Source: Cyrtodaria siliqua
Lineage: Eukaryota; Mollusca; Bivalvia; Adapedonta; Hiatellidae
Direction: 5' to 3'
Assembly: GCA_037043455.1 (NCBI GenBank)
Contig: JAWPHD010005120.1
Location: 62,001-126,000 of the forward strand
DNA: 64,000 nucleotides
The first letter of the stretch is position 1, and the number at the start of each line of letters is the position of its first letter. Below, in pieces: positions 10,173 to 21,470 of the stretch. The position numbers and the translations under genes were made by a program. The notes under the pieces were generated by a model. The model saw nothing but the letters and a program-made list of their open reading frames with translations. It made no database searches and was not told where the DNA came from.

Positions 10173-12790
10173 ATTGGCGTGTAAGAGAGCGGTTACAGTC
10201 TCATCTACGTTGCTAAATAACATGACAATGTCCAAAGTCTAGTTTGTAAAAATATTAGAAACACCAACAGAAGATTCAAAATACGAAGTTGATTCTTATT
10301 TTTCTGAACATATTGGATTATTTCCCCTCTATTGTCTATCGTTAGGGATCGTTACGCAGTTTAGATCATACACATTTATTTTAAATAAGGCATGACAATG
10401 GTTTACAATTAATAATTGAAGAATGATCCTATCAAGTAAAACGTTCCAGAAATAACTTATATGTTCTGCTTCGTAAACCTAGTAGCTATTCGCCTATATC
10501 GTGTAACGGCTCTAAGGGTGTCACGTTATTCCTGTTTCCCTATACTACTATTTCACCAACTAAACCGTTAATGAAGCTTTCCTGAAATGGCTAGCAGGAC
10601 GTTTTATTGACATCATTAGTGTAGTATTATGGTATTGGTTAATTCCTCATGGCATTTGTACAGTACGATATCAATAAAAAATATCCCGATTGAACAATAT
10701 AGCTCATCTAATAAATAATTAAAAAAACAGGAAAAAACGATAAAACCACACTTGCTTGGTTTTATTGATGAAGAAATTAATCAATGTTCCAGCATGTACT
10801 ATAATCATCATGTACAAGTGTTTAATGGTTATACGAGGCTGTCAAATATAGCGGACATACAATAACGTCAGATTCCATAGTGTCCAAGATGGAGTACGTA
10901 CCGTATCATATTTATCACACACTATATACAAGTGTCTGACTCTGTACCGACTTCACTACAGTGAAAAGGTATAGCATATGAGTAAAATGAAATACTTATA
11001 TGGAAAATCCCAACAAATGCAAAACTAGTGGTAACTACCCTTTTTGGGGAAATAATGTTAAAACACTCAAGTACTTTTGTTTTCCATTGTCGAATCTTGA
11101 AGTTCAGTACATACGTAAGTTCATTAAACATTGTGCATGCCAGTTGATGCAATACAAAATTACACAGTTTAAGAGTCTATTTCAAAACTTCATTATTGAA
11201 AGCGACGAAGCTACTGCGCACGCATCCAATTTGCCCTAAAATAACATGGTTATCCATTGTCTGAACATACACTGGCAGCTGTTGTCGTTCTTGAACTTTC
11301 TTTAACATTATCATACCCTAAAGCACATTAGTGTTGGTACTATAGCGACTATGTTTATGGTAAATTTGCAATTCACTACCGTCATTTAAAACCGCATAGG
11401 CACCGAATGTTACTTAGTTACATTTCAAATGTGCACTAGTTGGCGTTTTATTGCCATAAGCTTTATCTTCCTAAACGCATAGACCGAGGCACTTTTTGTA
11501 AACGTGTGTTAACGATAAATGGATACATGAATTGAAACTATACATTTTGGGCATTTAGACCTAAAACATACTCTTTTTTTTGTGAATTTTTATTAGTCAA
11601 GGGACGTTGGTTTTGGATGAATGCTGAATAGTCAGTGTTCTTTCTAGTTAGCACATACACAATGGTGCGACAAGTCCAGCTTTGTCTTCAATATTATATA
11701 TACGATGTATACTAAATGCCTACTAAATGTCTACTAAAGTCTATATACATAAAGAGCATTTACAAATCAGTGCAATACAATAAAATGAACTGAACATTGA
11801 TTTAAAAACTTGCCCTGAACTGTTTTTATATCTATGTACTGATCAGCGTTTATTTTAATGTTAACATTTTCAATTCATCACTTTGCATTGATTTGCAATG
11901 CGTCATAAATAAATAGAATATATAACACTTGCAAATCATCTAGGGAATAAAAGTTAAAATGATAAGTACTTAACAGTTTATATTTACTATAAACAAATAT
12001 ATATAGGCAAAAATATACGTATATAGGAAGGAATGCTGTAAAATCATAATTATTGGATTTGGAACCGTCACGGCAAAGTGTCAAACTAACATGCAACTCT
12101 GCTTTTATAAAATCACAGTCTGTTTTTAGATAAAAATACAAGAAAATAACATAATACTAATCCAAAAGAGAGATAGTACATAGTACCTACGTTAATCTCC
12201 CATAGCTCTGTATCCTGCAGTGGCTTGTATTTCCATGTATTCAAGCCGGCCCGATCACGTGTACATTTTATTTACTGGACACTTTATTGTACATATTACC
12301 ATTGCCAACTCCAATGACATGCTGTTTTAATAATTAACCCGGTTTTAACAATATTCCGCACCAATAACACATATTAAACAGGGTTTACAACAGTGTGTGC
12401 AATCCACCATCTTATACATTGAGAGTAGTATACACATAGTGTGTACAGGATATTCGATTAGCTATCCTGTAGGCTGGAAGTTGTATTGATTTTGAAGACA
12501 AGCTCAGTTCTTGGCGTCCTGCGAGACAAATACCAGGAAAAAGTGCTACATATGGTAGAAATAGCGTGATATATAATATTAACTGAAAAATGTGCTGGCT
12601 TATATGATTAGTTTATTAATGTTTTCTGTTGCAAAAGAAGCCTTAGAGGGTTCTGACGACACGTATTTGATTTGACAGTGTATTTCAAAAATGACAATAT
12701 TTAAAAATAGCGTTAGATATGTTAAACAGATATATAACACATCTTTGAATCAGACAAAGTGTTGATAAATACTGTTATCGTCTCATTTAT
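10173..12790. other. 2.6 kb without recognised features
   Basis: No element family of this window is clear here. Two opposite-strand frames of 76-79 codons overlap near 11,000-11,239, and an 87-codon frame lies at 11,878-12,141. None has a recognisable motif. It could be unique intergenic or intronic DNA. Confidence 0.5.
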
Positions 12791-12795
12791 CAATT

Positions 12796-13175
12796 GCACT
12801 AACAACAATTGCAAACGTTTTATTAAAAATTGTTCTTGTCGACTCGCTGTTAAAAATGAATGGAAGTTAGTACAAGGGTCATCTACCAAATATATGTTGC
12901 AGTGTGCACACCTTTAAGAAAGATGGGGATGTAAACCGGGCGGTCCTGTGTATCGGAGTCTGTATTTCGACTACTTTAAAGAATACTAGGAATCTTATTC
13001 GTTAGTAAGAGTAGGGCAGGTTCCCGGAGTATGAATTATTAATTTTGTTAAAACACTAACACCAACTGCAAACGTTTTATTAAAACTTGTTCTTGTCGAC
13101 TCGCTGTTAAAAATGAATGGAAGTTAGTACAAGGGTCATTTACCAAATATATGTTGCAGTGTGCACACCTTTAAG
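12796..13175 (+). repeat. ~257-bp tandem duplication
   Basis: GCAAACGTTTTATTAAAA followed by TTGTTCTTGTCGACTCGCTG and ATGAATGGAAGTTAGTACAA occurs at about 12,811 and again at about 13,068, a 257-bp offset. The copies are nearly identical, so the duplication is recent. Each copy leads into a piece of SINE-delta. Confidence 0.75.
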
Positions 13176-13375
13176 AAGGATATCTCTTGGGCATGACACA
13201 TTTACTTAGCATCGTCCGTACGATTGGGATGTAAACCGGGCGGTCCCGTGTATCAGAGGCCATCTGGAGTCCTGTGTATCATTCCTCACTCCCTGGGGCG
13301 GCCCAATATAGAATAAACTTTAGTGTACTGATGACTGAGTCGTTAAGCAACATTAAATTCAAATCAATTCTTCGA
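12905..13375 (+). mobile_element. SINE-delta fragments (two, + strand)
   Basis: GGATGTAAACCGGGCGGTCC is present at about 12,925 and 13,224. The second copy is longer, with CTCTTGGGCATGACACATTT before it and CTCCCTGGGGCGGCCCAATA plus a GTTAAGCAACATTAAATTCA end after it. The same blocks appear inverted at 47.7-48.0 and 48.8-49.1 kb. The tRNA-like head is absent here, so both are 5'-truncated. Confidence 0.65.
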
Positions 13376-13504
13376 TTGCGCAGGAAGACCCTTTATCTCG
13401 GCATTTTGTTGAATACACACGTATATATGCACAAAAACTTTGTTTTGGACAATTACACTATGTGGACTATTGTGAATCACTTATTTTTTATTGTATAATT
13501 ATTT

Positions 13505-14370
13505 TCGTCAGGTATGGAACTACCGTTTATAGACAAATTGTTGGTATCCCTATGGGTACGAACTGTGCACCGCTTGTCGCAGATTTGTTTTTATATTGCT
13601 ATTAAAGAGATTTCATGTTGTCTTTCACCAGATACCCTGGCAGATGTTATTGAAGCCTTTAATGACACATCTCGATATCTGGATGACATATTGAACACTG
13701 ACAACCCTTTCTTTTCTACTATGTTTAATAATATATATCCTAAAGAACTTCAACTTAACAAAGCTAATATGTCTGATATTAACGCTTCTTTTCTCGATTT
13801 ACATCTCTCTTTTGAAAATGGTGTAATAATTAGCAAAATCTATGACAAGAGAGATGATTTTAATTTTGATATTGTTAATTATCCCCATTTAGATGGGGAT
13901 GTTCCCCGAGTAACTTCTTATTGGGTCTATGTCTCTCAACTTATTCGTTTTTCTAGAGCCTGTACTCGAGTTGAGGACTTGAATATTCGTAATCTTTGTT
14001 TAACTATAAAGCTACTCCATCAGGGCTACCGTTCCATAAACTTAGTAAAATCTTTGAATCTTTGATTATCGTAACCCTGATCTTCTTTCCAAACATAAAA
14101 GTAATTTAAGAACTCTTCTGCGTCAAGGTCTATCAAACCTGACTTCTATGTAGATGTTATTTACAAACTTCGTAAGATTCTTCGTCATGATCACTTTCGT
14201 AATTTCTGTTAAACTTGTTAAAAGGTTTATCAAAAGAGGTTATGACCCTATTATTTTGCAACGTACTGCATGCTTGGTTGGGGTTCCCATTTACAGTTCG
14301 CCACTATGCTTTCCTCTTTAATTGTGCGATGACCGGACAGGCTGTGGACTCTATGATGACGTCTACCTAA
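13505..14370 (+). pseudogene. RT1 reverse transcriptase, best-preserved copy
   Basis: Encodes part of a reverse transcriptase. Visible blocks, in order: VYRQIVGIPMGTNCAP (about 13,520-13,580), LVADLFLYCY, SRYLDDIL (about 13,669-13,695, the palm catalytic block with a D-D pair), FLDLHLSFENG, KIYDKRDDFNFDIVNYP (about 13,833-13,885), SQLIRFSRAC, KLLHQGYR, then KRGYDP and LQRTACLV (about 14,240-14,280). The frame is broken: an in-frame stop follows the FLYCY block near 13,605, a frameshift near 13,620, another after HQGYR near 14,030, and further breaks up to the C-terminus. The motif style is that of non-LTR or Penelope-like RTs, not of the LTR element at 60 kb. No endonuclease domain is visible in the window. 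The class is therefore left open. Confidence 0.8.
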
Positions 14371-14860
14371 AGCCCAAAATGACGGTGACGTTTGATTTTT
14401 GTCTGCAATCTCGTCTTGTCTGCCCTCAATGGTTTATTCTCTTGTTGCTCTGGCTTCTGCCAAGTCATCGAGTACCTTCTTTGTGGATTTCTAGGCTACT
14501 GTTTTTTTTTGTATTTATATATACACGAGCATCTTTATGTTTTACTTATATTGCCTATTAATGCTGACATGTTTGTTAGAGAATAGTTCATGGCGGGGAT
14601 TTCTTTATTTACACGGCCCCGTTTAATTGGGATGACATTAGGGTAAGTGTTTGGTGCACCCTAGAACCTGGTTTAAACCCCAACAGTCGTTTTGCCACTG
14701 ACCGTTCCAAGGCGGTAGCCCTACTGTCAACCCTTTTTGAGTTTGTGACGTCATATGCCTTTATTATTGCCATTCTTGTTTGTCTTTTTGCGTGTTTTGG
14801 GGTTTACTGTGTTCTGTGAAAGCGGCATTTCCTGTTCGATTTATGTACTTACTTTTTGTT
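14371..14860 (+). mobile_element. RT1 3' region attached to the RT pseudogene
   Basis: This continuous 3' tail of the preceding RT copy fixes the order of landmarks used elsewhere: CTTCTGCCAAGTCATCGAGT, ATATACACGAGCATCTT, GAATAGTTCATGGCGGGGAT, GGTGCACCCTAGAACCTGGT, TTCCAAGGCGGTAGCCCTAC, and TTCTGTGAAAGCGGCATTTC near the end. Overlapping hydrophobic frames (14,322-14,964) are translations of this non-coding tail. Confidence 0.75.
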
Positions 14861-15002
14861 TGCATATGGACATGTATTTAAATCGTAGCAATTTTTGCTT
14901 TGATGTTTTAAATTTCCTATTTTATTTTGCCATTTTAGTAACTGTAAATAAGCATTTCCAGTAATTTGGACTGAAAACATTTGTCTGAAACGAATACTTA
15001 TA

Positions 15003-15303
15003 TTAAAGGGACACACGGCAATCCTGATTTTTTTGTAAAAAACGTGGCGTCCCGATAGTTTTTCTACATACATTGTATTTGTCCAATCATTAATTATGAG
15101 AATAGTATAAAGCCATATTTTTCCATATTTCTAACTGTTGGTAGAATAATGAAGACAAGGTGAAAACTCAACATTGTAGTTAAATATATGGAAGCAGGTT
15201 CAACTGCTTAAGTGATACTAAAGTGATAATGAATTAATAAATCCAGGCATTAATTTAACGCTTGAGATAACAACTTCAAGATTGCCTTGTATCCCTTTAA
15301 GGT
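15003..15303. mobile_element. MITE with TTAA-flanked inverted ends
   Basis: Left end TTAAAGGGACACACGGCAAT, right end ATTGCCTTGTATCCCTTTAA, giving ~20-bp inverted repeats with a few mismatches and TTAA at both edges. TTAA target sites are characteristic of piggyBac-type elements, so this is possibly a non-autonomous member; the assignment is inference. Related ends are at 46,004-46,372 and 56,108. About 300 bp and non-coding. Confidence 0.6.
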
Positions 15304-15474
15304 CGGTAAATAAGACAATGCGTTCTATGGGACCTTCTTGGGTAGATAAAACTATCTACAAATAAGGGATGATATGGTAGCAATATAAACTCTGTATATA
15401 TGTAAATGAACAAATGCCCGCCAACGGGCTTGTAAACAAGTTAATATATTCCTATACATATTAACTTGTTTAGA

Positions 15475-15750
15475 AGTACTGATAAAGGTGATACTTTGAG
15501 AGCAACAAACACAATTAAGAGAATAAAGCAGCAGACTCAGTTTTACTGAGTCTGTTCATGAGAAGTAATGAAAGAAGCAACACTTCTCACGCCCCCTAGC
15601 ACCGGCTTAAGCGTTATTCTACTTCAAAGCCACTTATATTGGGCTCGTTGGTCCCAAAGAACCAGTAAAATATAACACTACTGATTCGTAGCACGGGGAG
15701 ACATTTTACAGCCGCCACACTGCACTAAACGAACGCTAGTGTGAATGTTA
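15475..15750 (-). repeat. repeat family A, minus copy
   Basis: Near-consensus family A. The hairpin reads GCAGACTCAGTTTTACTGAG then TCTGTTCATGAG, and its stem is extended to nine pairs (CAGACTCAG/CTGAGTCTG). CCCCCTAGCACCGGCTTAAG and AAACGAACGCTAGTGTGAA follow. It directly abuts a family B copy in the same orientation. Confidence 0.7.
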
Positions 15751-16335
15751 ATAAAAAAAGAGTATGATAATGGACCTTTGGAAACGGCCGAAAACGACAC
15801 ATACGAAATATTGCAGTATTGGTTTGATTGAGACTGTTCATGATCTGTAGTGAAATATGCTAGCTACCGCTCACGCCCTCTAGCCCCGGGTTGAGCAGAA
15901 CTCAATATTAATAAAATCAATGGTACACAATTTTAACCATCCCGAAGATAGCATGCATATGGCGGTGGACATGGAGTCTATTGCTTCTCCATGTCGTACG
16001 GCGTATGGTCCCAGTATCTAATAAAATTAAATGCCCCGAAGAGCGAAATAAACATAATGGAATTTAGTTGGGAGCAGCGGTTATGAAGCCTGCATATCAC
16101 AAGTAACAGTCAAAAGACTAAATTAAAAAGCAGACAACATATCCTATAAGTGATTAAACAATACCCAGAGCCTTTAATCGGCCGGAGTAGTGGAACCACT
16201 GAATCGAAAATTAAGTAAGAAAACTAAATGAAATGAAAAAGTACCACCGATAATTAAATATAAGTATCGGTCTCAGCGATCTCCAAAGATCGAATGAATA
16301 ACAGTACTGATTGCAATACTGCAAAATAAATACTG
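15751..16335 (-). repeat. repeat family B, long copy
   Basis: About 580 bp: GGACCTTTGGAAACGGCCGA, hairpin region TTTGATTGAGACTGTTCATG, CACGCCCTCTAGCCCCGGGT, CGAAGATAGCATGCATATGG, GCCCCGAAGAGCGAAATAAA and GGCCGGAGTAGTGGAACCAC. The same 580-bp order occurs at 19,360-19,850 (plus) and 35,262-35,830 (minus). An 18-bp imperfect hairpin (GACATGGAGTC...CTCCATGTC) is an extra feature of this copy. Confidence 0.7.
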
Positions 16336-16469
16336 ATTCATCGGTTTTTGCGCACAATATGACCTATTTATGTGTCGACGTGCCATAAAACACCATTAAT
16401 TAATTAATTCATTCATTCTTGAGTATTCAGCGTAGCAGTTACTTTATTTTCTCAGCATAAGATTAAGTA

Positions 16470-16780
16470 GATATACAAATCGAACGGGAAAAATAGCATT
16501 TAAGGTCGACATTGAACCACAAACACACACTGAAGCAAAGAAGAGCTTTAAAGATCAGTAAAAGGCAAAAAAGAATCCCAAACACAAAAGGGTTAACACT
16601 AGGGCTAGAATGGTCAGTGGCAAAAAAGGGCGCTGTGGGTTTAAACCAGGTAAGGTGCACCAAACCAGGTTATATGGTGCACCAAACCAGGTTATATGGT
16701 GCACCAAACCAGGTTATATGGTGCACCAAACCTCACTCTTACCCTACTATCATCCCAGTGTAAATAAAGATATCCCCGCA
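16470..16780 (-). mobile_element. RT1 3' fragment carrying a 22-bp minisatellite
   Basis: Minus-strand RT1 end: TCGAACGGGAAAAATAGCAT, GGGTTAACACTAGGGCTAGA and GGGTTTAAACCAGGT. Between the GGTTTAAACC block and the CCTCACTCTTACCCTACT block, which are adjacent in other copies, a 22-bp unit is amplified. Confidence 0.7.
16655..16735. repeat. 22-bp minisatellite (about 3.5 copies) inside RT1
   Basis: The unit GTGCACCAAACCAGGTTATA (+TG) is repeated almost without change. It consists of RT1's own CCAGGTT-TA-GGTGCACCAAACC junction sequence, so the array grew within the element. Confidence 0.85.
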
Positions 16781-16929
16781 AACTGTTAGTAAATCTACAC
16801 ATATATGTTTGCAAGACGGATACTACATACATTTATGCAAGACGGATACTTATCTCGTGATATATATACATATATATATATATATGAATCAAAATCACGT
16901 GAATTCTTGATTTCCTTTGTTTATTTTTC

Positions 16930-16958
16930 AGTTATTATTATAATTATTATTACATATA

Positions 16959-16995
<37 letters not shown>

Positions 16996-17034
16996 TTATT
17001 TTTATTATTATTATTATAATTATTATTATTATTC

Positions 17035-17068
<34 letters not shown>

Positions 17069-17074
17069 TTATTA

Positions 17075-17106
<32 letters not shown>

Positions 17107-17215
17107 TATTATTATTATTATTTTATTATTATTTTATTATTATTATTATTATTATTATTTTAGTATTATTATTATTATTATTATTATTATTTTAGTATTA
17201 TTATTATTAAGTTAT
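16930..17215. repeat. (ATT)n microsatellite, ~280 bp
   Basis: A nearly continuous run of TTA/ATT triplets with occasional insertions. It creates a spurious 150-codon frame rich in Ile, Leu and Tyr on the + strand. Confidence 0.95.
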
Positions 17216-17372
17216 GATTCATATCAAGTAAAGATATGCATTTTTTTTTTCTTCTAAATATTTTGAAAACTGTTTATATATAATAAATATTATGCATATT
17301 ACATCTATATCTGTACGGTTTGTTGAGGGGTGGCCCACTCCGACCCTCACAGACCTATTACGGGTGAATAAA

Positions 17373-17570
17373 TGGAGGGCTGTGGTCTAGTGGTAGAGCG
17401 TTGGACCCATGATCTAAAAGTCGTGAGTTCGATTCCCGCCATTGCCATATGCGTTGTGTCCCTGAGCAAGACACTTTATCTGCATTGCTTAGTACTGGTT
17501 CTACCCAGGAAGACATCGAGAGTGATTCAAATAAGTTCATAGAGCTTTCGTTACAATCGATGTAAAATAA
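17373..17570 (+). mobile_element. tRNA-derived SINE with GAGCAAGACACTTTA core
   Basis: Box A TGGTCTAGTGGTAGAGCG (17,383-17,400) and box B GTGAGTTCGATTCCCGCC (about 17,423-17,440) form a tRNA-like head. The body has GTGTCCCTGAGCAAGACACT, a core motif widely seen in invertebrate SINEs, then GTTCTACCCAGGAAGACATC. The head resembles a tRNA with an anticodon region around ATGATC, but there is no proper acceptor 3' half. It is a SINE, not a tRNA gene. Confidence 0.75.
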
Positions 17571-17839
17571 ATAAGTTTAAACTAAATGGATTACCATTAA
17601 TTTGGTGATCGAAATTAAAAAAAAAAGTTATGATTCATAACTTTGATATTATATTTGTAAAGCATCTGCCTGATATCGAGTTCATTTGTTTAATACTTTA
17701 TTTACTTCATTATCTGCATGATATTAATTAATATAAATTACAGCACAGAAGAATCTATTTCAAGTGTGTAATTTGTATACTTGTCATACATTTTACCTCG
17801 TATAAGATGCATTTACAACATACGCTTCTCAATGTATTT

Positions 17840-17930
17840 CACTGTATTGTATTTCACTGTATTGTATTGGCGAAAAACATTGTAATGTTTGTGCCGAATA
17901 AAGAATTGAATTGAATTGAATATGTTAACA
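17840..17930 (+). mobile_element. retroelement 3' tail fragment, (GAATT)n
   Basis: A duplicated GTATTTCACTGTATT word is followed by ACATTGTAATGTTTGTGCCG, AATAAAGAATTGAATTGAAT. An AATAAA followed by (GAATT)n resembles the tail of a SINE or RTE/CR1-type LINE. No upstream body is recognisable. Confidence 0.45.
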
Positions 17931-18850
17931 GGACAGGAATGTATGCTTTATTTGTTAGTTTAACCATAGTTTTACTAAATTAATTGATGAAACATGAAAT
18001 ATGTGTAATATAGTAAACTTCTTTTTTTCTCCTCTGTGTATATGTATACGTATGTGTAGTTGTATATATGCAGTGTTTAACATTTTTCTGACTATATATG
18101 TCATTATTACACATATGTTGAAGATGGAAAAAACGTCAAGTGATAAATATGCATAAACAAGTGTATTCTATATTTTGTTTTGTTTGTTTTAAATTAGCTT
18201 TAGACATATTTAGACATGATTTGCAAACGTTCCAATTATGTAAGGCTTCGACATTGTAATAATTTAACATTGCAATTTCCGTATGTTGCATTAATGCGGA
18301 AATGTTGTATGAAGTAAAAACGTTTAATCCAGGTTACGAAATGCCCTGGATGATGCTAGCGATTTTTAACACAAGGGGGATAATCAGTGTTCTGGTTTAG
18401 CTGTTGTTACCATCAAGAGTTGCTACGCCTTTTGTCTCTATTTATAAACACTGATATGTAAAAGCATAAAAGGAACGTATTTATTTTATATGTTCAGTGT
18501 AATTTCTGCTGATGGTCTGTGGCTCATTTTTGTTTATTTGTAGAAAAACAACAATTCTGAGGTAATCCCATTAAATATGTCATACGTACAGCTACATAAT
18601 CAACACTATGTACATGATGTAATTAAAAAAGAAATTGATATGAAATTTAATTTAATTACAATTATAATTAATGATTTGCAATTAGGCCAAGTCATGTAGA
18701 AAAGCTAACGATACGACACCAGTTCAAGTAAATCAAGAAATTGTTCTCCTGTTGTAACACAAATGTCGTTGTATTAGAATCGTTCATGGTCATCTGCATT
18801 CGCAACATCTCGTACACTGCTTCGCAGCATTACTCAAATGTAATACACAG
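17931..18850. other. no recognised feature
   Basis: AT-rich. Around 18,690-18,775 there is faint similarity to the right end of the TTAA-type MITE (AGAAAAGCTAACGATACGAC), but no left end. Nothing else is supported. Confidence 0.4.
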
Positions 18851-18854
18851 GTTT

Positions 18855-19110
18855 CCATATTGATTACGTCATCGCGCCTTAGATTCCCGCCAAAACAAAT
18901 TTGCATTCAAAATCAAAGTTATCATCCAAATGTTGCAATGTTATTCAGCCGATTGCTCCATCAATAGTTTATTTACATGAAAGCAGTGATAAAAACCTTC
19001 ATCTGCATTGTAAAAAACAAACATTCAACACAAATTATACATCAACACGTGTGGATAGCGGCCATTGTTTACATAGCAACAGTGCACTATTTTCTGTGCC
19101 GTTGCCTTCC
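18855..19110. promoter_or_regulatory. possible promoter-like patch
   Basis: Within 260 bp there is a CRE-like TTACGTCATCGCGCC (18,864), an E2F-like TTCCCGCCAAAA (about 18,885) and an RFX X-box-like GTTTACATAGCAAC (about 19,067-19,080). GC is locally higher than in the surroundings. No exon can be assigned to it. These are short motifs and could be chance; flagged only. Confidence 0.2.
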
Positions 19111-19359
19111 GGCTAACAGAATGTCAATATTTTGAACATACCGACGCGCCGTGATACACACGAGGCTTGATCCCGAAGAATGACGGGATTGGCCGAGCGT
19201 TCACGATTGGGTCATCTGAAGAGAATTCCAACACCAAGGATATTTTTTTATTGAAATCGAGTCTGGTACATCGACGAGATTGTACTTTTGTTTTGCAAAT
19301 TACTTATGAGGTCAGCGGAATTGATAAATTATACCAGTTAGCCTAGGTAACGACTATAA

Positions 19360-19855
19360 TGCCATGAACGCGAGTTTCGGTGGTTCCACTACTCCGGTCG
19401 ATAAAGGCTCTGGGTATTGTTTAACCACCCATAGGATATGTTGTCTGCTTTTTAATTTAGTCTTTTGGCTGTTACTTGTGATGCGCAGGCGTCATAACCG
19501 CTGCTCCCAACTAAATTCCATGTTGTTTATTTCGCTCTTCGGGGCATAGCATTTTGTTAGATACTGAGACCATACGCCGCTGGACATGTGGGGTGTAAAA
19601 AGTATAAAGGTCGCTAAGTCCACCGCCATATGCATGCCATCTTCGGGATGGTTAAACTTTTGTACTATTGAGTTCATGACTATAGAGTTCTGTTCAACCC
19701 GGGGCTAGGGGGCGTGAGCGGTAGTAAGCATATTTCACTACCGTTCATGAACAGTCTCAATCAAACCGAGACTGCAATATTTTGTATTTATCGTGTTCGG
19801 CCGTTTCTAAAGGTCCACTCTCATACTCTTTTACATATTGTACGGGTGGCATAGT
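19360..19855 (+). repeat. repeat family B, long + strand copy
   Basis: Reads as the inverse of the 15.75-16.33 kb copy: GTTCCACTACTCCGGTCGAT, TCGCTCTTCGGGGCATAGCA, GCCATCTTCGGGATGGTTAA, CCCGGGGCTAGGGGGCGTGA and CCGTTCATGAACAGTCTCAA. The hairpin stem CAGTCTC/GAGACTG is intact. It ends in GGTCCACTCTCATACTCTTT. Confidence 0.7.
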
Positions 19856-20405
19856 TTTATCATTTATTAACTGATTTATAAGTCTACACAGTAGTGTTGT
19901 TTATTAAGTCAAATTTTAGCAAAATAGGAACACACATTTAGCGACCGTAGGGAGCGAACGTTTTTTGTTTTTTTTATTTTGTTAAATTCCGCTTAATAAA
20001 CACGCACATACTTAATGGTTAGACTACTTTTCAGCAATTCTGTGAACGATGAAATTGATATGCAAATTGACATCCCGCTAGTGCAGTGTGCCATTATATT
20101 ATGACGCATATGCAATGCACCTTGAACACTAAGAAACATATCGATCACACTTAATAAAAAAGTTTTAATGAAATAGGTTTATACACAATTTGAAATTCAA
20201 GTCGATTGGATTGAAAGGTGGGTTAACACTACATCTACTTCTACATTCATAATTTAAGAAACTGGTGTCACGTTTTACTATACTTTTTCTGTCGGCGGTA
20301 ACAATAGAAAAAGTGAAATGATAGCAAAGAGAGAAAGAGTGATAGCAGAAGAAACGTAAATTTCCAAACTGCGGTTTCACCTTTATCAGCATTTATTATC
20401 TTTCA

Positions 20406-21239
20406 TACTAGCGTTCGTTTAGTGCAGTGTGGCGACTGTAAAAAGTATCCCCGGGCTACGAATCAGTAGTGGTATTTTTACTGGTCCTTTGGGACCAGCG
20501 AGCCCAATATAGGGGATTTTGAAGTAGAATACCGCTTAAGCAGGTGCTATGGGGCGTGAGAGGTGTTGCTTCTTTCATTACTTCTCATGAACAGACTCAA
20601 TAAAACCGCGTCTGCTGCTTTATTCTCTTAGTTGTGTTTGTTGCTCCCAAAGGATCACCTTTATCAGTATTTATTATCATTCACACTAGCGTTCGTTTAG
20701 TGCAGTGTGGCGACTGTAAAACGTCTTCCCGTGCTACGAATCAGTATTCTTATTTTTACTGGTCCTTTGGGACCAGCGAGCCCAATATAGGTGGTTTTGA
20801 AGTAGAATACCGCTTAAGCAGGTGCTAGCGGGCGTGAGAGGTGTTGCTTCTTTCATTACTTCTCATGAACAGACTCAATAAAACCGGGTCTGCTGCTTTA
20901 TTCTCATAACTGTGTTTGTTGCTCCCAAAGGATCACCTTTATCAGTATTTATTATCATTCACACTAGCGTTCGTTTAGTGCAGTGTGGCGACTGTAAAAC
21001 GTCTCCCCGTGCTACGAATCAGTAGTGTTATTTTTACTGGTCCTTTGGGACCAGCGAGCCCAATATAGGTGGCTTTGAAGTAGAATACCGATTAAGCCGG
21101 TGCTAGGGGGCGTGAGAGGTGTAGCTTCTTTTATTACTTCTCATGAACAGACTCAATAAAACCGATTCTGCTGCTTTATTTTCTTAATTGTGTTTGTTGC
21201 TCTCAAAGGATCACCTTTATCAGTATTTATTTCGTCACC
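20406..21239 (+). repeat. repeat family A, three tandem 278-bp units
   Basis: The word ACTAGCGTTCGTTTAGTGCA recurs at exactly 278-bp spacing (20,406; 20,684; 20,962). Each unit contains CTGGTCCTTTGGGACCAG (a perfect 7-bp stem with a 4-nt loop), the GAAGTAGAATACCG block, GGGCGTGAGAGGTG and the CAGACTCAATAAAACCG hairpin. Units are over 90% alike by eye. This is the only place in the window where family A is tandem. Confidence 0.9.
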
Positions 21240-21470
21240 TTCAAAGCTGAACCGTGGTTCCATTAGTTACATCATACCGTTGCGGCGGAGGGTACGAAAC
21301 ACAACCCAGACAGGATATTAGTTTATATTAAAACGAGACTAATAAAGGCCTAACTCTACACCTTGCATTGCATAGACAATAGTCGCTAGTATCGATGATG
21401 TATTGATTGTTCCATGTTTCACAGTTAAGTGCATACATGTACTGTGTTTAAAATGTCACAGTTAAATACA
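21240..21470. other. flank between repeat arrays
   Basis: No recognised feature; includes ACAACCCAGACAGGATATTA. It separates the family A array from the triplicated segment. Confidence 0.4.

Noticed and set aside
14322..14964. Overlapping hydrophobic frames resembling small membrane proteins
   Set aside because: The same T-rich RT1 tail gives similar frames at 7.4, 28.3, 30.9 and 49.7 kb with unconserved stops; it is non-coding tail sequence.
16805..17257. 150-codon + frame rich in Ile, Leu and Tyr resembling a membrane protein
   Set aside because: It is the translation of the (ATT)n microsatellite.
17373..17445. tRNA gene
   Set aside because: No matching acceptor 3' strand; followed by the typical GAGCAAGACACTT SINE core.
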